From NCBI GenBank assembly GCA_033439795.1, contig JAUTDP010000003.1, positions 1,426,001 through 1,490,000 on the forward strand: a stretch of DNA of 64,000 bases, in the 5' to 3' direction. The stretch comes from Sordaria brevicollis. Its lineage: Eukaryota > Ascomycota > Sordariomycetes > Sordariales > Sordariaceae. The notes below the pieces were generated by a model. It was not told where the DNA came from, ran no database searches, and saw nothing but the letters and a program-made list of their open reading frames with translations. This document shows, one piece after another, positions 32,965 through 44,829 of this stretch. Position 1 is the first letter of the stretch. Each line of letters starts with the position of its first letter. Made by a program: the position numbers and the translations under genes.

Positions 32965-35604
32965 TCTGGTGGTCCTTCCCCACCCCTGACCCCCGGACCC
33001 GGATAACCACCAACTTGGAATCGTTCTTCTTCATCGTTGCATCACTCGCCCGCGAAGGATGGAAGGATGCAGGCATCTCTAGCATCCCGGAAGAAGAGGG
33101 TTGATGCTTGGCCTGCAATGAAACCGGGGATGATGGCCCTCTTTTCCTCGGTCCAACGTTACTGTGATATTCGTCAAGTGGGGTCCCATATGCTGTGTTC
33201 AGACGCTGAGACGCTGGTAGGGCCGAGAGAGGATGGCATGTTGTTGGTTCGGACGAAGCACGGCGGTAAAACAGAAAACGGCTGTGAGAGGAAAGTCGCG
33301 AGATGGACTGTGTGAGAGTGAGACGAGGACCAAAGTTGGAAGTTCCTCCAATCATGTGGTTGGTCTCGCCCAGGAACTCCAGGAACTTCAGGCACTCCAG
33401 GCAACTCCAGGTCCACTCTTCCCCGATGCGGGGTGCGGGGATGCGGGGATGGCGGGAGACGAGTCCAATGTCCGGGGGCTGTGATAGGTGCGCTTCTAAC
33501 AGCCTGGCTCGCCTGAAGACGACTTACTCCAACTTTCTTGACTGGAAAAAAGCGACGGGTTGGGGGAACATCCAATGCCATGCCACCCACTCGAGCCGTT
33601 TCGGCAGTTCTCCGCGCTGATCCAGGACTGTCATGGGGGCTGGCCAAGAACCACCAAGTTGCCTGAACTTGAACCCGAAAAGCCAAGACCGACCATGACC
33701 AACAAACAAACAACGACTTTGTCCCTTTCCAGGCGTTACACCCGTCTTGCCAGTGGACACCGTCTCCGCCAAACCCCGGGTTTTACCCCACGATTACTGT
33801 TAGTAGTCCTCATTCTGATGAATGACCCCATCCGATATCATCACTTGTTCGGAACTGGGGAACGGAGTGTGGACCGGGTCAATGTCATGGATCATGATTG
33901 TGAGAAGCCATATTCTCGCTACTATCTTGTGAGTGAACTCTGGCTCGATCGGGACAAGTTGACAGCAGTAACCGTGGGAGAGTCAAAGCTCGGTCTCGTC
34001 TACACGCCCCAGGGGAAGTGGCGGGCCGGAACCTACTCTCAGAGCGCAGAAAGCCATCAAAAGAAAGAGATGCGAGAGGCTCTTTGTAAATTGTTTTGCA
34101 TGACTAGTAAACGGTCCAGCCCAAAACCTGGGTTGCAGTCAAGATAGAATTTGATTGGGACGGTTCGAGTCATTGGCGATCCAGAATATCGGGGAATAAG
34201 GTACCGAATCCAAATACTAGCCAAATGTCTGATTGGTTGACTTCAAGATCCCAGGTTCTAACGGTGTGAACCCCTCGACTCGTAACGCCTCGAGCCATGT
34301 GAATTGCGTGTTGCCGTGCAACTGTACCGAATGCAGTTGCTGTTTCGATATCGTACACGTAGATTCCTGGCGAAGCTGTAGTCGTGGACCTCGTGATATA
34401 CTTGAGTCTCGGTTGTCGTGAAAGCTTGCCAAGGTCTAATCTGGTTTCGTGTCAAGAGATCAAATTGTTGTCTTTGGTATCTCAGTTATCGATCAGTCGG
34501 TCAAGAATTCGGTCTAGAAAGATCAACCAGGATGAGGCGACCATCTCAAAGGGGAACCCAATATCATCTCCAGAGGCGGGCGAATAGAGACCTTCGTATG
34601 CTGTCAGGAATCCTAGGTAGGCAATGTGGGGATCATAGAGAAGAAGCTTCAACATTTCAAATTGATTGAGGTTTTCTCATATCATCCTCAACCAAGATAT
34701 GAGAGAGAAACATTAGCTTGACTGCTTGACCATTGACAAGACTCAACCGGGATCCGATACTTGCCTTCACTGTGTTCAGGTTGTATCTGAATGGATCATC
34801 GCTTTACCAGAAAGCTTCCAGATCGTCGCATGTTGTAGCATGGCATGGCTATGCCTGAACATGATGCATCACCACTACTGCAACTTTATTTGTAAAAGCC
34901 GGCAAGAAGAGGAAGGAGGTCACGTCTGTCAAAGGGTCCAAATACAACATGTGTCTCTCTCAGTCGCAAGAGGGCATGGTGTTTCGTATACAGGTACAAT
35001 GGCGATTTGTGCATAACAAGAAATGACATGTCCATTTCGTGGCACTCTGGAAAGAGTTACACATACTGTCTCTGTTTGAAGACCGAATGATCCGAGAGGG
35101 TGAGATTATGGGTGTGGGCGGCCAAGCTTGGAGCAAATCCACCGACACACCCTCTTTTCTCACGCGGACACTTCACACTTTTTGATAGAGGTGGCACGAT
35201 AATTCCTTTCCAAAACTGTTTAGTCAGAAAATGATTGGAATGTCTAACAATACATCAAGGGTTCTTTAGACCTCGACCTTTGTTATCAACGCCCTTGTTG
35301 GTGTTGAACACAGCCAGTTGCATTCGCAGCGCCCGAGTTTGCAACGTACAACGACTGGAACATTTTCCATTTCTCCTTCAACAGCACAACTGGAACCCGA
35401 TTATCTGTTTCTCAATATTCAAACCCAAGAGAACGCAATGATGATCAATTGTCAGAGAGCGAAAGAAAAAGGCCTTGCTAACATTGAACAAACTACCCAA
35501 ACGCCGACGCTACATGCTTCACCGCAAGAAAGAAAAACACCAGAACCAGAACCAAAACCGCATCACCACGAACGACATCAAACCGAACTCCACTGGCAGG
35601 ATGA
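32965..35604. other. 2.6-kb unique stretch without a supported gene
   Basis: Base composition returns to normal directly after the LTR. Open frames (for example 33174-33713 minus, 33560-34147 plus) overlap each other on opposite strands and show no domain or splice pattern. I see nothing definite here. Confidence 0.5.
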
Positions 35605-36891
35605 TCACCACTCCGTATACCCCAACGGCGTAACCCCCTGCCTAAACGGCCTCTGCGCGCTCTCAATCTTTGCCAAATCCGGCTTCCACACCCCCTTCGT
35701 CCTCTCACCATGCAACTTCATCCCCGGCATCCCCTCCGTCAGTCGAAACCAAACCTCATGCTCCTCCGGCTGCACACTCTTAAAGAACAACGGTTCCCAC
35801 TCGACCCCCCTTTCCTTCTCCTCTTGCCTCATCCTCCTCTGAGCCTGCTCTACTCTTGACTTCTCGTTCAGCACCATCCTCATATCCCCCTCCCTCATCC
35901 CCTTAAACACGCCCTCCCACGCCTTGCGTGACTCCCACGGGTCCTGATCCGCAAGGGTATCAACCACCATTGGCACCGGCTGGTTCTCGGGCGCATCAAT
36001 CTCATAAACCTCCACCGTCTCGCCCATCCTCGGGTCGCGCACCTTCCATCCTCCTTCACTCCAACACCCCTTAACCTCGTACAACGTCTGCTGGCGTTCA
36101 TCATCCCGATGAAAAATCCTCGCCTCAAACGAGTTGCGTTTTCCCCGAATCATCCCCTCCCCGCTGAACCTGATATCAGCCTGATACCCACTACTGCCCA
36201 CAATCGAGTACGTGCCCAACACCTCGGGGTACATGCAACCCGACAAAATCCCCCTTACTTTAGCATCCAGCAGCGGCATCAAGTAATCTTCCTCAAACCG
36301 ATCGATGTGCAACACCGCGTGCCCCACTTGTTTAATGTTGACCGTCCCATTAAAACTCATTTCCACCCTCGCATACCCCGTGCTCCTGATCCCGTGCTCG
36401 CGGTCGTAAACGTGCATCGCCGTGACGGGCGGGTGGTGGCTAACCTGCTCCGAGACCAGGGAAGTAGTACATTTTTTTTCGGGGTCGGTCCAGGAGGCTA
36501 GGAACAATTCGCCCAGGAAGGCGTTGAGGGGTTTTTTGATGCTGGATTTTGTCGATCCCGACGAGCCGATGTACAACTGGGAGCGGAGGGCGACGAGAAA
36601 CCACTTGAGGACCAAAAGCATGCGCTTTTCGGGGTCGGATTCGAGGGCCGGGGCGGCGAAGATGGAGGGGCGTTGGGCCCAGCAGTGGCCTACTTCGGTG
36701 ACGGAGGAGGAAGCCAAAAGGTGGGGAGGGCCGGTGATGTTGGAGAGGTCGCCTTGGACTGTTGAGAGGAACTGTTTGAGACAAAAAGTGTTAGTGATGG
36801 TCTTGGAGAGTGAGGGAAGTAGGCGAGTGGAGGAGTAGGAACGTACCTTGGCAAGATCTCGTACCCGAGACCCGACTGATTTGTGATCCAT
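35605..36891 (-). CDS. Oxysterol-binding protein (Kes1/Osh4-type)
   Basis: Two exons, 36891-36847 and 36771-35605, give 404 codons (403 aa). The 75-bp intron runs from GTACGT to CAAACAG. Family hallmarks are KKPLNAFLGELF at residues 94-105 and the OSBP signature EQVSHHPP at 123-130. A conserved C-terminal region follows (DPRMGETVEVYEID-like stretch, then KSRVEQAQR and WFRLTEG). There is no PH domain, and length matches short yeast Kes1/Osh4 proteins. These exchange sterol and PI4P between membranes. The protein starts with a lid-like hydrophobic segment, as expected. The ATG at 36891 is the one that places the intron in the usual position. Confidence 0.88.
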   Translation of the reverse strand: MDHKSVGSRVRDLAKVRSYSSTRLLPSLSKTITNTFCLKQFLSTVQGDLSNITGPPHLLASSSVTEVGHCWAQRPSIFAAPALESDPEKRMLLVLKWFLVALRSQLYIGSSGSTKSSIKKPLNAFLGELFLASWTDPEKKCTTSLVSEQVSHHPPVTAMHVYDREHGIRSTGYARVEMSFNGTVNIKQVGHAVLHIDRFEEDYLMPLLDAKVRGILSGCMYPEVLGTYSIVGSSGYQADIRFSGEGMIRGKRNSFEARIFHRDDERQQTLYEVKGCWSEGGWKVRDPRMGETVEVYEIDAPENQPVPMVVDTLADQDPWESRKAWEGVFKGMREGDMRMVLNEKSRVEQAQRRMRQEEKERGVEWEPLFFKSVQPEEHEVWFRLTEGMPGMKLHGERTKGVWKPDLAKIESAQRPFRQGVTPLGYTEW

Positions 36892-38812
36892 GGTGAAGAG
36901 AGTATGCGTTGACGGTAGGTTGAGTATGAGTGAAGTTTGATTCCCGGACACACAAAGGAATTGTTAGGACCGAAGAGGTTATAAGCAGATCAAAAGTGAT
37001 CGTCGGTCCCTGACGCTTTTGTATTCTTTCTTGCCCTGGGCCTGCCAAGAGCTGTGTGTCTTGAACCTGTCAGTTGATCTTTTTGGTTGCCGTGATCGCT
37101 TAGCTCTCCCGATCTTATTGTGCTTGATAATCTGTGATGTATCGGTTGGTGGAGAGTGTAGGTGGAAGCGTGGCTGTGGTTATTATGGAGTAGTATGGGT
37201 TGATGTCGTCGTATGTTCTTCAACGGTTTTTGTTGGTTATTTGCCAAGACGGCATGTGGTTGTCAACTTTGTAAGTGATGTGTAAGTTGCCGTGGTTGCG
37301 TCGATGTCGATCTTGGCAGCTATTCCCGATCTTGGTGTAACTTTTGGTGGTGATGCATCGAAAACGTCCAACGTCGAACGGAACGGAAAGAAACAAGATT
37401 CCGAGCCAACAAGACAGCAAAACTAAAAGAAACAAGCGCAAAAGTTGTATCAAAGAAATGATTTGAGTGTCAACGGCCCAAACTCCGATTTATGTATCTA
37501 GAAACTGTATGCGCTCGTGGATCTTGGCGACCGACTCATGGGTAAGGGGGCATCAGATTCAAACGGCATCGTGAGTCTGTTTCACATCTGCCGCGATATC
37601 TGTCGCAACTCCTTTCGCCTTACAAAACACGACTTCGTCCATTAAAAGAGCGCTTAAGAACGGGGTCCCTTAGCCAACGAAGTTTAGTGTTTATGCGACT
37701 CATCCTGACATCTGGCTTGAGGCCTCTCTACCATCGAAACTCCGCGGAAAGCGTTTAAACTGACGTTGAAACAACAGGCTTCATACGTTAGTATACAGAG
37801 AGATTACCTGAGCATGACACAACCATCGGCACCGGCATCGCTTAAATTGTGATTGTGTTTCCGCTTCATCATTGCTGTATTGTAGCATTTTGACAGGTTG
37901 AACATGTCTCCGCTTGGCAAGACCTTGGAATCGAACGTTTCGGAGACTTTCTTCGAATTGTGATCTCGCGGATCATGGGAATTCCGGGCGCAATCGTGTG
38001 CTTGCGGATGGCACTGCAGGCGCCACACTGTCGATGACAATGCCGCGTGGTTTGTAATGTACACTGACGGCAGAGAAAAAGCTTGGTATCTTCCACTTGT
38101 TCCCAATCTTGGCGACGGGAAGGATGAAGGAGGACATGAAAAGTGCGTCCGTCGCATGGACCGTCAAGGAGACATTTCTCAGTCATCGAGTCCATCTCCT
38201 ACCAGCGGAAAAAAAAAAAAGCACCAGTGGCCTCGATACCCGAAACGACAATTGCGATAGTTCGAGCCCCCGATCGGGTGCACGCTGACGGGAAACGCTC
38301 CGGGAGTGACGGGAAAGACGGCGTCCGCCCAGAGCTGCGAGATCTCCTTCGCCGACGTCATTGTTCCTTGGACCCCTGGACCCTTAAAGCACGGACCATC
38401 TTGGAGTTTTTGGCGCTGCCGGTGTTGTCCAGGCTCTGGCGCGACACTCGTTGGACAGGAACAGGCAACTTGCCACGTCTTTTAAAAGGATCGAGAATAC
38501 AAGCGATTGGATTTGGGAGGTCTAAGATGAGAGATGGTCTTGGTTTTTGAATGATGGTATCGTGGACAGAAAGGACTGACATTGTTCGCAAAGGTTTCGG
38601 AAAGCGAGGTTGACCAGTATCATCCGAAACCTCCGACCGGTGCCTGCCCAAGTTCCGACCATGAAGGACCGAAACATGTGAGCAACAAAGCCGTTCAACA
38701 AAAGGAAAATGTAACAAGAGCAAGAAAAGGGAGCAACAAGACAAAAAAAACTATAACAGCTTGAGGGAAAGAAATGCAAAAAAAGAAGATGTTATCGAAC
38801 ATCGGGAATTGA
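36892..38812. other. 1.9-kb intergenic stretch
   Basis: Promoter side of the OSBP gene and flank of the tRNA gene. No protein gene is supported; overlapping ORFs on both strands near 37800-38200 lack features. A short A-tract lies at 38778-38784 (the tRNA terminator on the minus strand). Confidence 0.5.
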
Positions 38813-38899
38813 GCCCGACGTGGGGGTCGAACCCACAACCTTGAGATTACGGAGTAGCTCCTTAAGAGTCTCACGCTCTACCGATTGAGCTAGCCGGGC
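38813..38899 (-). tRNA. tRNA-Lys (anticodon CTT) with a 15-nt intron
   Basis: Minus-strand reading gives a 7-bp acceptor stem (GCCCGGC paired with GTCGGGC), D-arm TAGCTCAATCGGTAGAGC, anticodon stem TGAGA/TCTCA with loop CTCTTAA, and T-arm GTGGGTTCGACCCCCAC. A 15-nt intron (AGGAGCTACTCCGTA) interrupts the loop after position 37, the standard site. A run of seven T follows on the minus strand at 38784-38778. It sits ~260 bp outside the left end of the RIP-mutated composite and is unmutated. Confidence 0.93.
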
Positions 38900-39157
38900 A
38901 GCTGCAGTTGCAAGCTGCCATTGGATGTTGGAATTGGGTGCCAGACTTGGCCGTTATAAAGGCTCCCACTTTACAAGCAGTTTCGGCACTCTACTTCCAA
39001 CCCGATTGAGCACGATTCAACACCACGACCGCTTGGTACCACTCAAAATAATTGTTCAAAGTCCTTATTATTTATCTTCATTGCAACGCGGCAGATTAAG
39101 GTTTCACGTCCCCTTATGTGCAGCCTTGTCCCATGGCAATTCCTCCTATGATACCAG
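38900..39157. other. Short unique stretch between tRNA and composite element
   Basis: No gene. It shows normal composition up to the TA target duplication at 39158-39159. Confidence 0.5.
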
Positions 39158-39159
39158 TA

Positions 39160-39244
39160 CTCGTTAGGTCTGCAAAACCGACCCTATAATTAGCGGGGAG
39201 CCCCCTAATTAGGGATAGCGAATCGTATATGACCAGCGATTCGT
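39160..39244 (+). repeat. Left terminal inverted repeat (RIP-mutated)
   Basis: It matches the inverse of 63317-63401 over 85 bp with eight differences. Each is C-to-T or G-to-A on this copy. Confidence 0.88.
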
Positions 39245-39599
39245 ACTAGAATCTTAGGGTATATCCTATACCCGCAAATTTACTAGCATTTTATAATACT
39301 CTAAGATAATTGCATATTTTTTTAAATATAAGCCGCCTTTTTTATACCGCTTCCCTATATTGCTTAATATATTGCATTTTTACACCAATTTGCTCAATTC
39401 TATTATATCGATAATAATAATTAATTATTATTTCATTTTTACATTCAATTAACTTTGATTGAGTTTAAATAACTTTGCGTAACCTCTTTTATTACCGCCC
39501 TATTTTTTAAACGTTGTATCGTATTATAATTTTTATTGACGTTATTATATTTCCTTCGCTTAGTATATCCGCTACCGCTTATTTAAGCCCTAATCCGTA

Positions 39600-41691
39600 T
39601 TTCGATAAGATCCCTTTTGGTATTAAAAATATCGTCGACGATATATAGGAGGCGTTGCCCGTGGAGAATAGAGTTTTAATTATTGTGCGCGCGTTTAAGT
39701 AAGGGATATATAAAAGTATAGTAGATATAGCGAAAGTATTCTATATATTATATAGAAGGGTAGTTAATCGTTATAAGGGCGCGTAGTTACGAAAGAGTAA
39801 TAGGGGGTTGAATACCTTATTTACGGAAGAGGAGGATTTCGCTATATATATTTGGATAAATATATAAATATCCGTTAATTAATTTTGGTAATATAGTTTT
39901 TTTATTATATATAATAATAATATTCTATAGGAATTGAGATAAATCCCTAACGTTTAGCGTTAATTACTACTACTTTAATATATATAAATTGTAATAATAG
40001 TAACGAAAATACTTTTATACTTCGAGCTTCTATTAAATAAATTCGGCGTTACTTTAGGAGGGGAGAATTTTATATTATACGTACTAAATTTATAATATAG
40101 GTTCGAAAGGTATTATAGATTCGTATAAATATAGAAAAAGTCTTTTAATTATTCTATAAAACCTTCGAAAAGTATTAAATTAAGCCGGATAATATATAGA
40201 ATGGGGATGAATTTAGATTTAGGGTTAGAATTTTTAATAAGGTTTATATAGTATAGATTTATAAGGAGATATTAGAAGTGTAGTCCGTTAATTTAGATTA
40301 GTGAGTTTTGGTTATTATTTTGGAGGCTATATTAATATTTAGTCGAATTATATTTCTATTCGTTCTACTTCTTAGCGTTAATATTACGTATAAATATATT
40401 AATAATTCCTTCGACGATGGGATAGTAATCGCCGCCTCCCTACGAGGGTATATTAATAATTTATATACGCTAGATTGGTTTAAATATTAGGAAGAGTATT
40501 TATAATTTATTAATAAGGAAGAGAGGCGAGTTTTAATATTGGATAATTACGGTAATTATTATATAATCGAGTTTTACGAACTTTGCCGACGAAATAACGT
40601 TACCCTATTTTTACTACTTTTATATTTAATACATTTTTTATAGCCTTTCGATATTAATATTTTCTAGATATATAAGTACTTTTATTAGGTTAATATTCGT
40701 AAGAGGATATTATTTAATAACGTAAATTATAATAAACTGGATTTTTTCAATGGCTTGAAATAGGTGCGTAGAAAGGTGTTTAAAATTAAGAATATTAGGT
40801 CTATTTGGAAAAGAATAGGCTTATTCCTATTTAACCCTAAATTAATTCTTTTAAACTTTTACAATCCGTTAATTTTATTAATTAACGAGGAATATATAAT
40901 ATAGTGGCGCGGTTATATTGCGCGTTTTATTAAGTAGGGAGAGATTAATCTAAAATTGGATAACGAATTTAATTTTCGTATATTTAATATTAATTTAAAT
41001 AATCTATCTTTATTTATTAATCCCTAATTTATTTGCGAGCTCCCTATTATTGTAGTACCTTTTATTCTTAAACGCTCTAGCCAACCCGTTATAGATTAGA
41101 GTAGTATAATAATACCCACGTTAAATTTGCTAATTATTTAAAAGTATAGTAATTATATCGATTAACGATTTTCGTCGGTAATTAAGGGTAATTATCCGTT
41201 ATTATTAACGTTTATATACGTATTTACTAAGTGGGATAAAGCTAATAGAATATTAGCCTTATTAATAATATATAAAATCGAATTTAAACGTAAGCGGAAG
41301 GATAATGTAATTGAGGAAGTATTGCGCAATTTTTATAATATTAACCGTTTATTACAATATAGCGGTGTAATTATTATTAGTAACGGTTGTTTACGCGTTG
41401 CTATTAATGAATATTAGCGTTTAGCGTTTAATAAAAAGGAGGAGGAGCGTATTTATAACCGTAAATTCTAATAAGAATAAAATGCTCTATGTAAATGGAT
41501 TAACGGCTTTATTATTACTTAGAAAGTATAAATAGTTAATAAACGTTTACGATTACGTTTATTGAAGATTCTACGCAAATAAATATAGGAGTATACTAAA
41601 TTTTATATTGAGCGCTTTATAGATTTTAATTAGTTTGTTAATAAATATTGTAAAGAGAGGGTAAAGCGTTGGAATTATTATTAAATTGAAT
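39600..41691 (+). pseudogene. Pogo/Fot1-like DDE transposase relic, 5' part
   Basis: Plus-strand frame with RIP stops. The order is: an N-terminal helix-turn-helix/CENPB-type region (VLIIVRAFKQGIYKSIVDIA near 39680, then TLFTEEEDFAIYIWI near 39817), first catalytic Asp block near 40195-40215 (NGDEF, usual form NFDE-x-GF), second block LILDNYGNYY near 40540, and third block FLQPFDINIFQ near 40635-40670. These are the family's three DDE blocks in correct spacing. The coding frame is interrupted at 41696 by the gypsy insertion. Inactive. Confidence 0.82.
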
Positions 41692-41696
41692 GGTAA
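41692..41696. repeat. Target-site duplication (left) of gypsy element
   Basis: GGTAA precedes the 5' LTR and recurs at 49711-49715 after the 3' LTR. Confidence 0.85.
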
Positions 41697-42002
41697 TGTC
41701 ATAGGCATTGCCTACTCCTATATAGAGGTAGTCGTACTGCATACACTAGCTAATAACAATTATTTACGTATAATATTGGAATTGATAAATAGAACGCGAC
41801 CGTGGTCGCGACGACCGTAATTAACCGTACCTATAGTACCCTAGTACTTTAGTCCCGGCGTCACCTAGATTTATATACGTAATTAGGGCTATATATTAGC
41901 TATATTGTAATCGTATAAAATAGTCGCGGCGTATAGGATTATTTCCTATTCCTCGCACAATAATAAATATTATACTTTACTATTTATTCGTACCCTATAA
42001 TA
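41697..42002 (+). repeat. 5' LTR of gypsy element
   Basis: 306 bp starting TGTCATAGGCATTGCC, ending CCTATAATA. More heavily mutated than the 3' copy. Confidence 0.9.
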
Positions 42003-42329
42003 TTTTATTATACCTAACTTCGCGTTAACGCGTAATAAATAATTTCGGATAAATTAAATATAGTAGGAGTTATTATAAGATTTCGATCTTTTCGATATTA
42101 TTTTCGGCGAATTAATATAATCGTTAATAATATTTAAAGGATTTTAATATTATTTAATAGAAAAATATTTAGAATTTAATAAATAATTAAGGTCCTTTAA
42201 GGTACGATTATCGTACGAACGCGATACGGTAAAAGTTATTTCATTTTAATTATTTTTAATTTAAATAAGGTTTTAATTATTTAATAATTATATTGGACGA
42301 GGATTAAATTAATTTCGCTTAGGTTTTTC

Positions 42330-44480
42330 TAACCTTATTAATAAATTACTTAATCTTTTAGAAAATTTATAACAATAATAGTATTAGCTTTATTATTTCG
42401 CCCGGCTTTATAACGTAAGTTTACAATTATAAGGAAGTGAGGAAGCTTTTTTATTATTTTAATAAGAAATTCGGTAATAAAGAAAAATAGATTAGTAATA
42501 TTATAGATTAAAAGGAGGAATTTATTTAGAAGAAATAATAGGAATTCGATAATTTTATTAAGAAAGTTAATAATTTCGTCTAAGAGAAGTAAAACGAGTT
42601 CGATAATTTTATTAAGAGGGTTAACGAATTTGCCGACGAGATTAAGGATATTATTAAAAAATTCGAATAGCGTATTACGGCCCTTTAAAAAATTAAAAAG
42701 GAATTTACCGATTAAATAAATATTCTATAAAAGTAATATAATATAATTACTAAAAATAATATTATATTATAAAATAGTAAGGTAAAAATATAAAACGATT
42801 TTATATAGGTTAAAAAGTCTTTTAATAACGAAATAGCGGTTAAAGAATTTAATTATAATAAATTATTAGAATTTTTACGTTTCGCTAATAGCGGCATTAA
42901 AAATAATCGTATTAATTTATAGGATACGCTAAATAAAGCCTAAATTTAGAAAATTATAACTAAATTTAATAAAGAGGATTTTAAAGTAATTAATTAAATT
43001 ATTACCTCCTTCGAAGAGTAAATCCGTCTTATTTAAAAGGATTTCAATAACGCCCTAAAACTTTACCCCAAATATAAAATCCCAATCGAAAATATAGGCG
43101 AGGGTAATAATAAAGGATTTAATATAAGTATTAATAATATTTTTAGTGGAATAAATAATAGTCCTAATAATAATAGCCTTAAAAAAGGTAATATAAAAAT
43201 TAACTTTAATTCTAATATTACGGGCAGCGGTCCTAACGATAATAATTTTAGAGGAAATAATATAAGAACCGGCTTTAACTCCGGTATAGAGAACGGCGGT
43301 TTTTAAAATAGAAAATTAAATATAAAAAATAGTAAAATAGGCGGTAAACCCCCCTTTAACCCTAATAATTCCTTTATTAATAAATTTGTTAATAAACCCT
43401 TCGGCGGAGGAGGACCCGGAGGTCTTAACGGTCCTAACGGATTTAATAATAACCTTTTCGATAGCGGCGGCCCCGGCGGCCCTAATAATAACCCTTTTAA
43501 AAATAATAATTTAGGCGGACTTAATAACCCCTTTAACGGCGACCCCCCCGGCGGCCCTAGTAATTTTAATAATTTTAATAATCTTAATAGCTTTAATAAC
43601 TTTAATAACCTTAATAAACTTAAAAGCAACCCTTATAATAATAGTCCCCCGATAATTTATTATTATAAAAATTTTATTAAAGACCCCCCCGCGTTTATAA
43701 ATAAAAAAATCGATACTATAAAGCGTTATAACGAATTCTTTATTTAAATTACGGCTATCCGAACCTATTAAATAATAAATATATACAATTTCCCTAATAA
43801 AATTTCTAAATTACTCTATATTATATCCTATTTAGGTAGAGAAATTAAAATTAACGTTAGCGAATATTAGAAAACGATCTTCGATAACCTTTAATATTCG
43901 GTTACTTAAAAGTAATTTATTAATAATAAATTCTTTAAGTATTTTAATAATTATTATTATTAAAGAGATATTATAACTGTAATTGAGGTTAATTTATAAA
44001 AGTTCGAATAAAAGGGTAAGTACGCTAATTATAACGATTTTAAATTTTAATTTATTTTATTTATTAATTACTACAATTATAATAAAGTTATCCGGATTCG
44101 TTTATTTTATAATAAGATTTCTAAAATTATAGCCGATTCGATTAATTATTAACCTACGATTCTAACCTACGACGATTGGAAGGGATGGTTAAATTTATAT
44201 AAAAATATTTTTAGGGCTTACAATTAATTTATTTTAATTTGTAAAACCGGTTTATTATCCGTTAATAATAGCGGTAATAGAAATAATAATTTAAATAATA
44301 ATAGTAAAAAGGACCTTAACGTTATAGATTTAAATTACGTTAAATTTACGATTATTTATAAAAACGTTTTATAAATCCGTTATAATAAAGGTAATTATAT
44401 AAATTATAATAAGGGTAAATATATAATTAAAGATTGCCGTAGCGCTATTAATTATAAAGGTAAAGGTTAATAGCCCGTTC
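42330..44480 (+). pseudogene. Gypsy gag relic with Gly/Asn/Pro-rich region and zinc-knuckle remnant
   Basis: A plus-strand frame encodes a coiled, Gln/Glu-rich N-part (42360-42720) and an Asn/Gly/Pro-rich region with GGPGG-type runs (43120-43640). A degraded CCHC-like knuckle lies near 44370-44440. The position just after the 5' LTR and before protease supports gag. Confidence 0.65.
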
Positions 44481-44829
44481 GTAAAAATTTCAATATCGTT
44501 AGGAAGAATAGCGAAAATAAGGTTAATAACCGCGTTATAAATAATATTATTAACCTAACCCTTATTTAAATTCCTATTACCCTAGCCGTTCCGCCCGCCG
44601 TAATCCTTTTTATTAACCCCGCCTAAGGAAATAGCGAACCCTAAGCTTAAATCGCGGTTAGGGGTATTTAGGGATATTAAAGAAAGAGGAAGTATTAGAA
44701 AATTGGAAATTCGATATTTAAATTCTAAATAGTTAGAAGGAAGAATAATTATTAAAATTAAATAATTTAGAACTTTATAAGAAATAAAATACAATTTTTT
44801 TATTTATTTATTTTTAGTATCTATAGTAT

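Noticed and set aside
33560..34147. 195-codon plus-strand ORF after the copia element
   Set aside because: It overlaps a minus-strand ORF of similar length; no family features and no consistent composition.
43303..43629. Leu/Pro/Gly-rich minus-strand ORF
   Set aside because: Shadow of the Asn/Gly/Pro-rich part of the gypsy gag on the plus strand.
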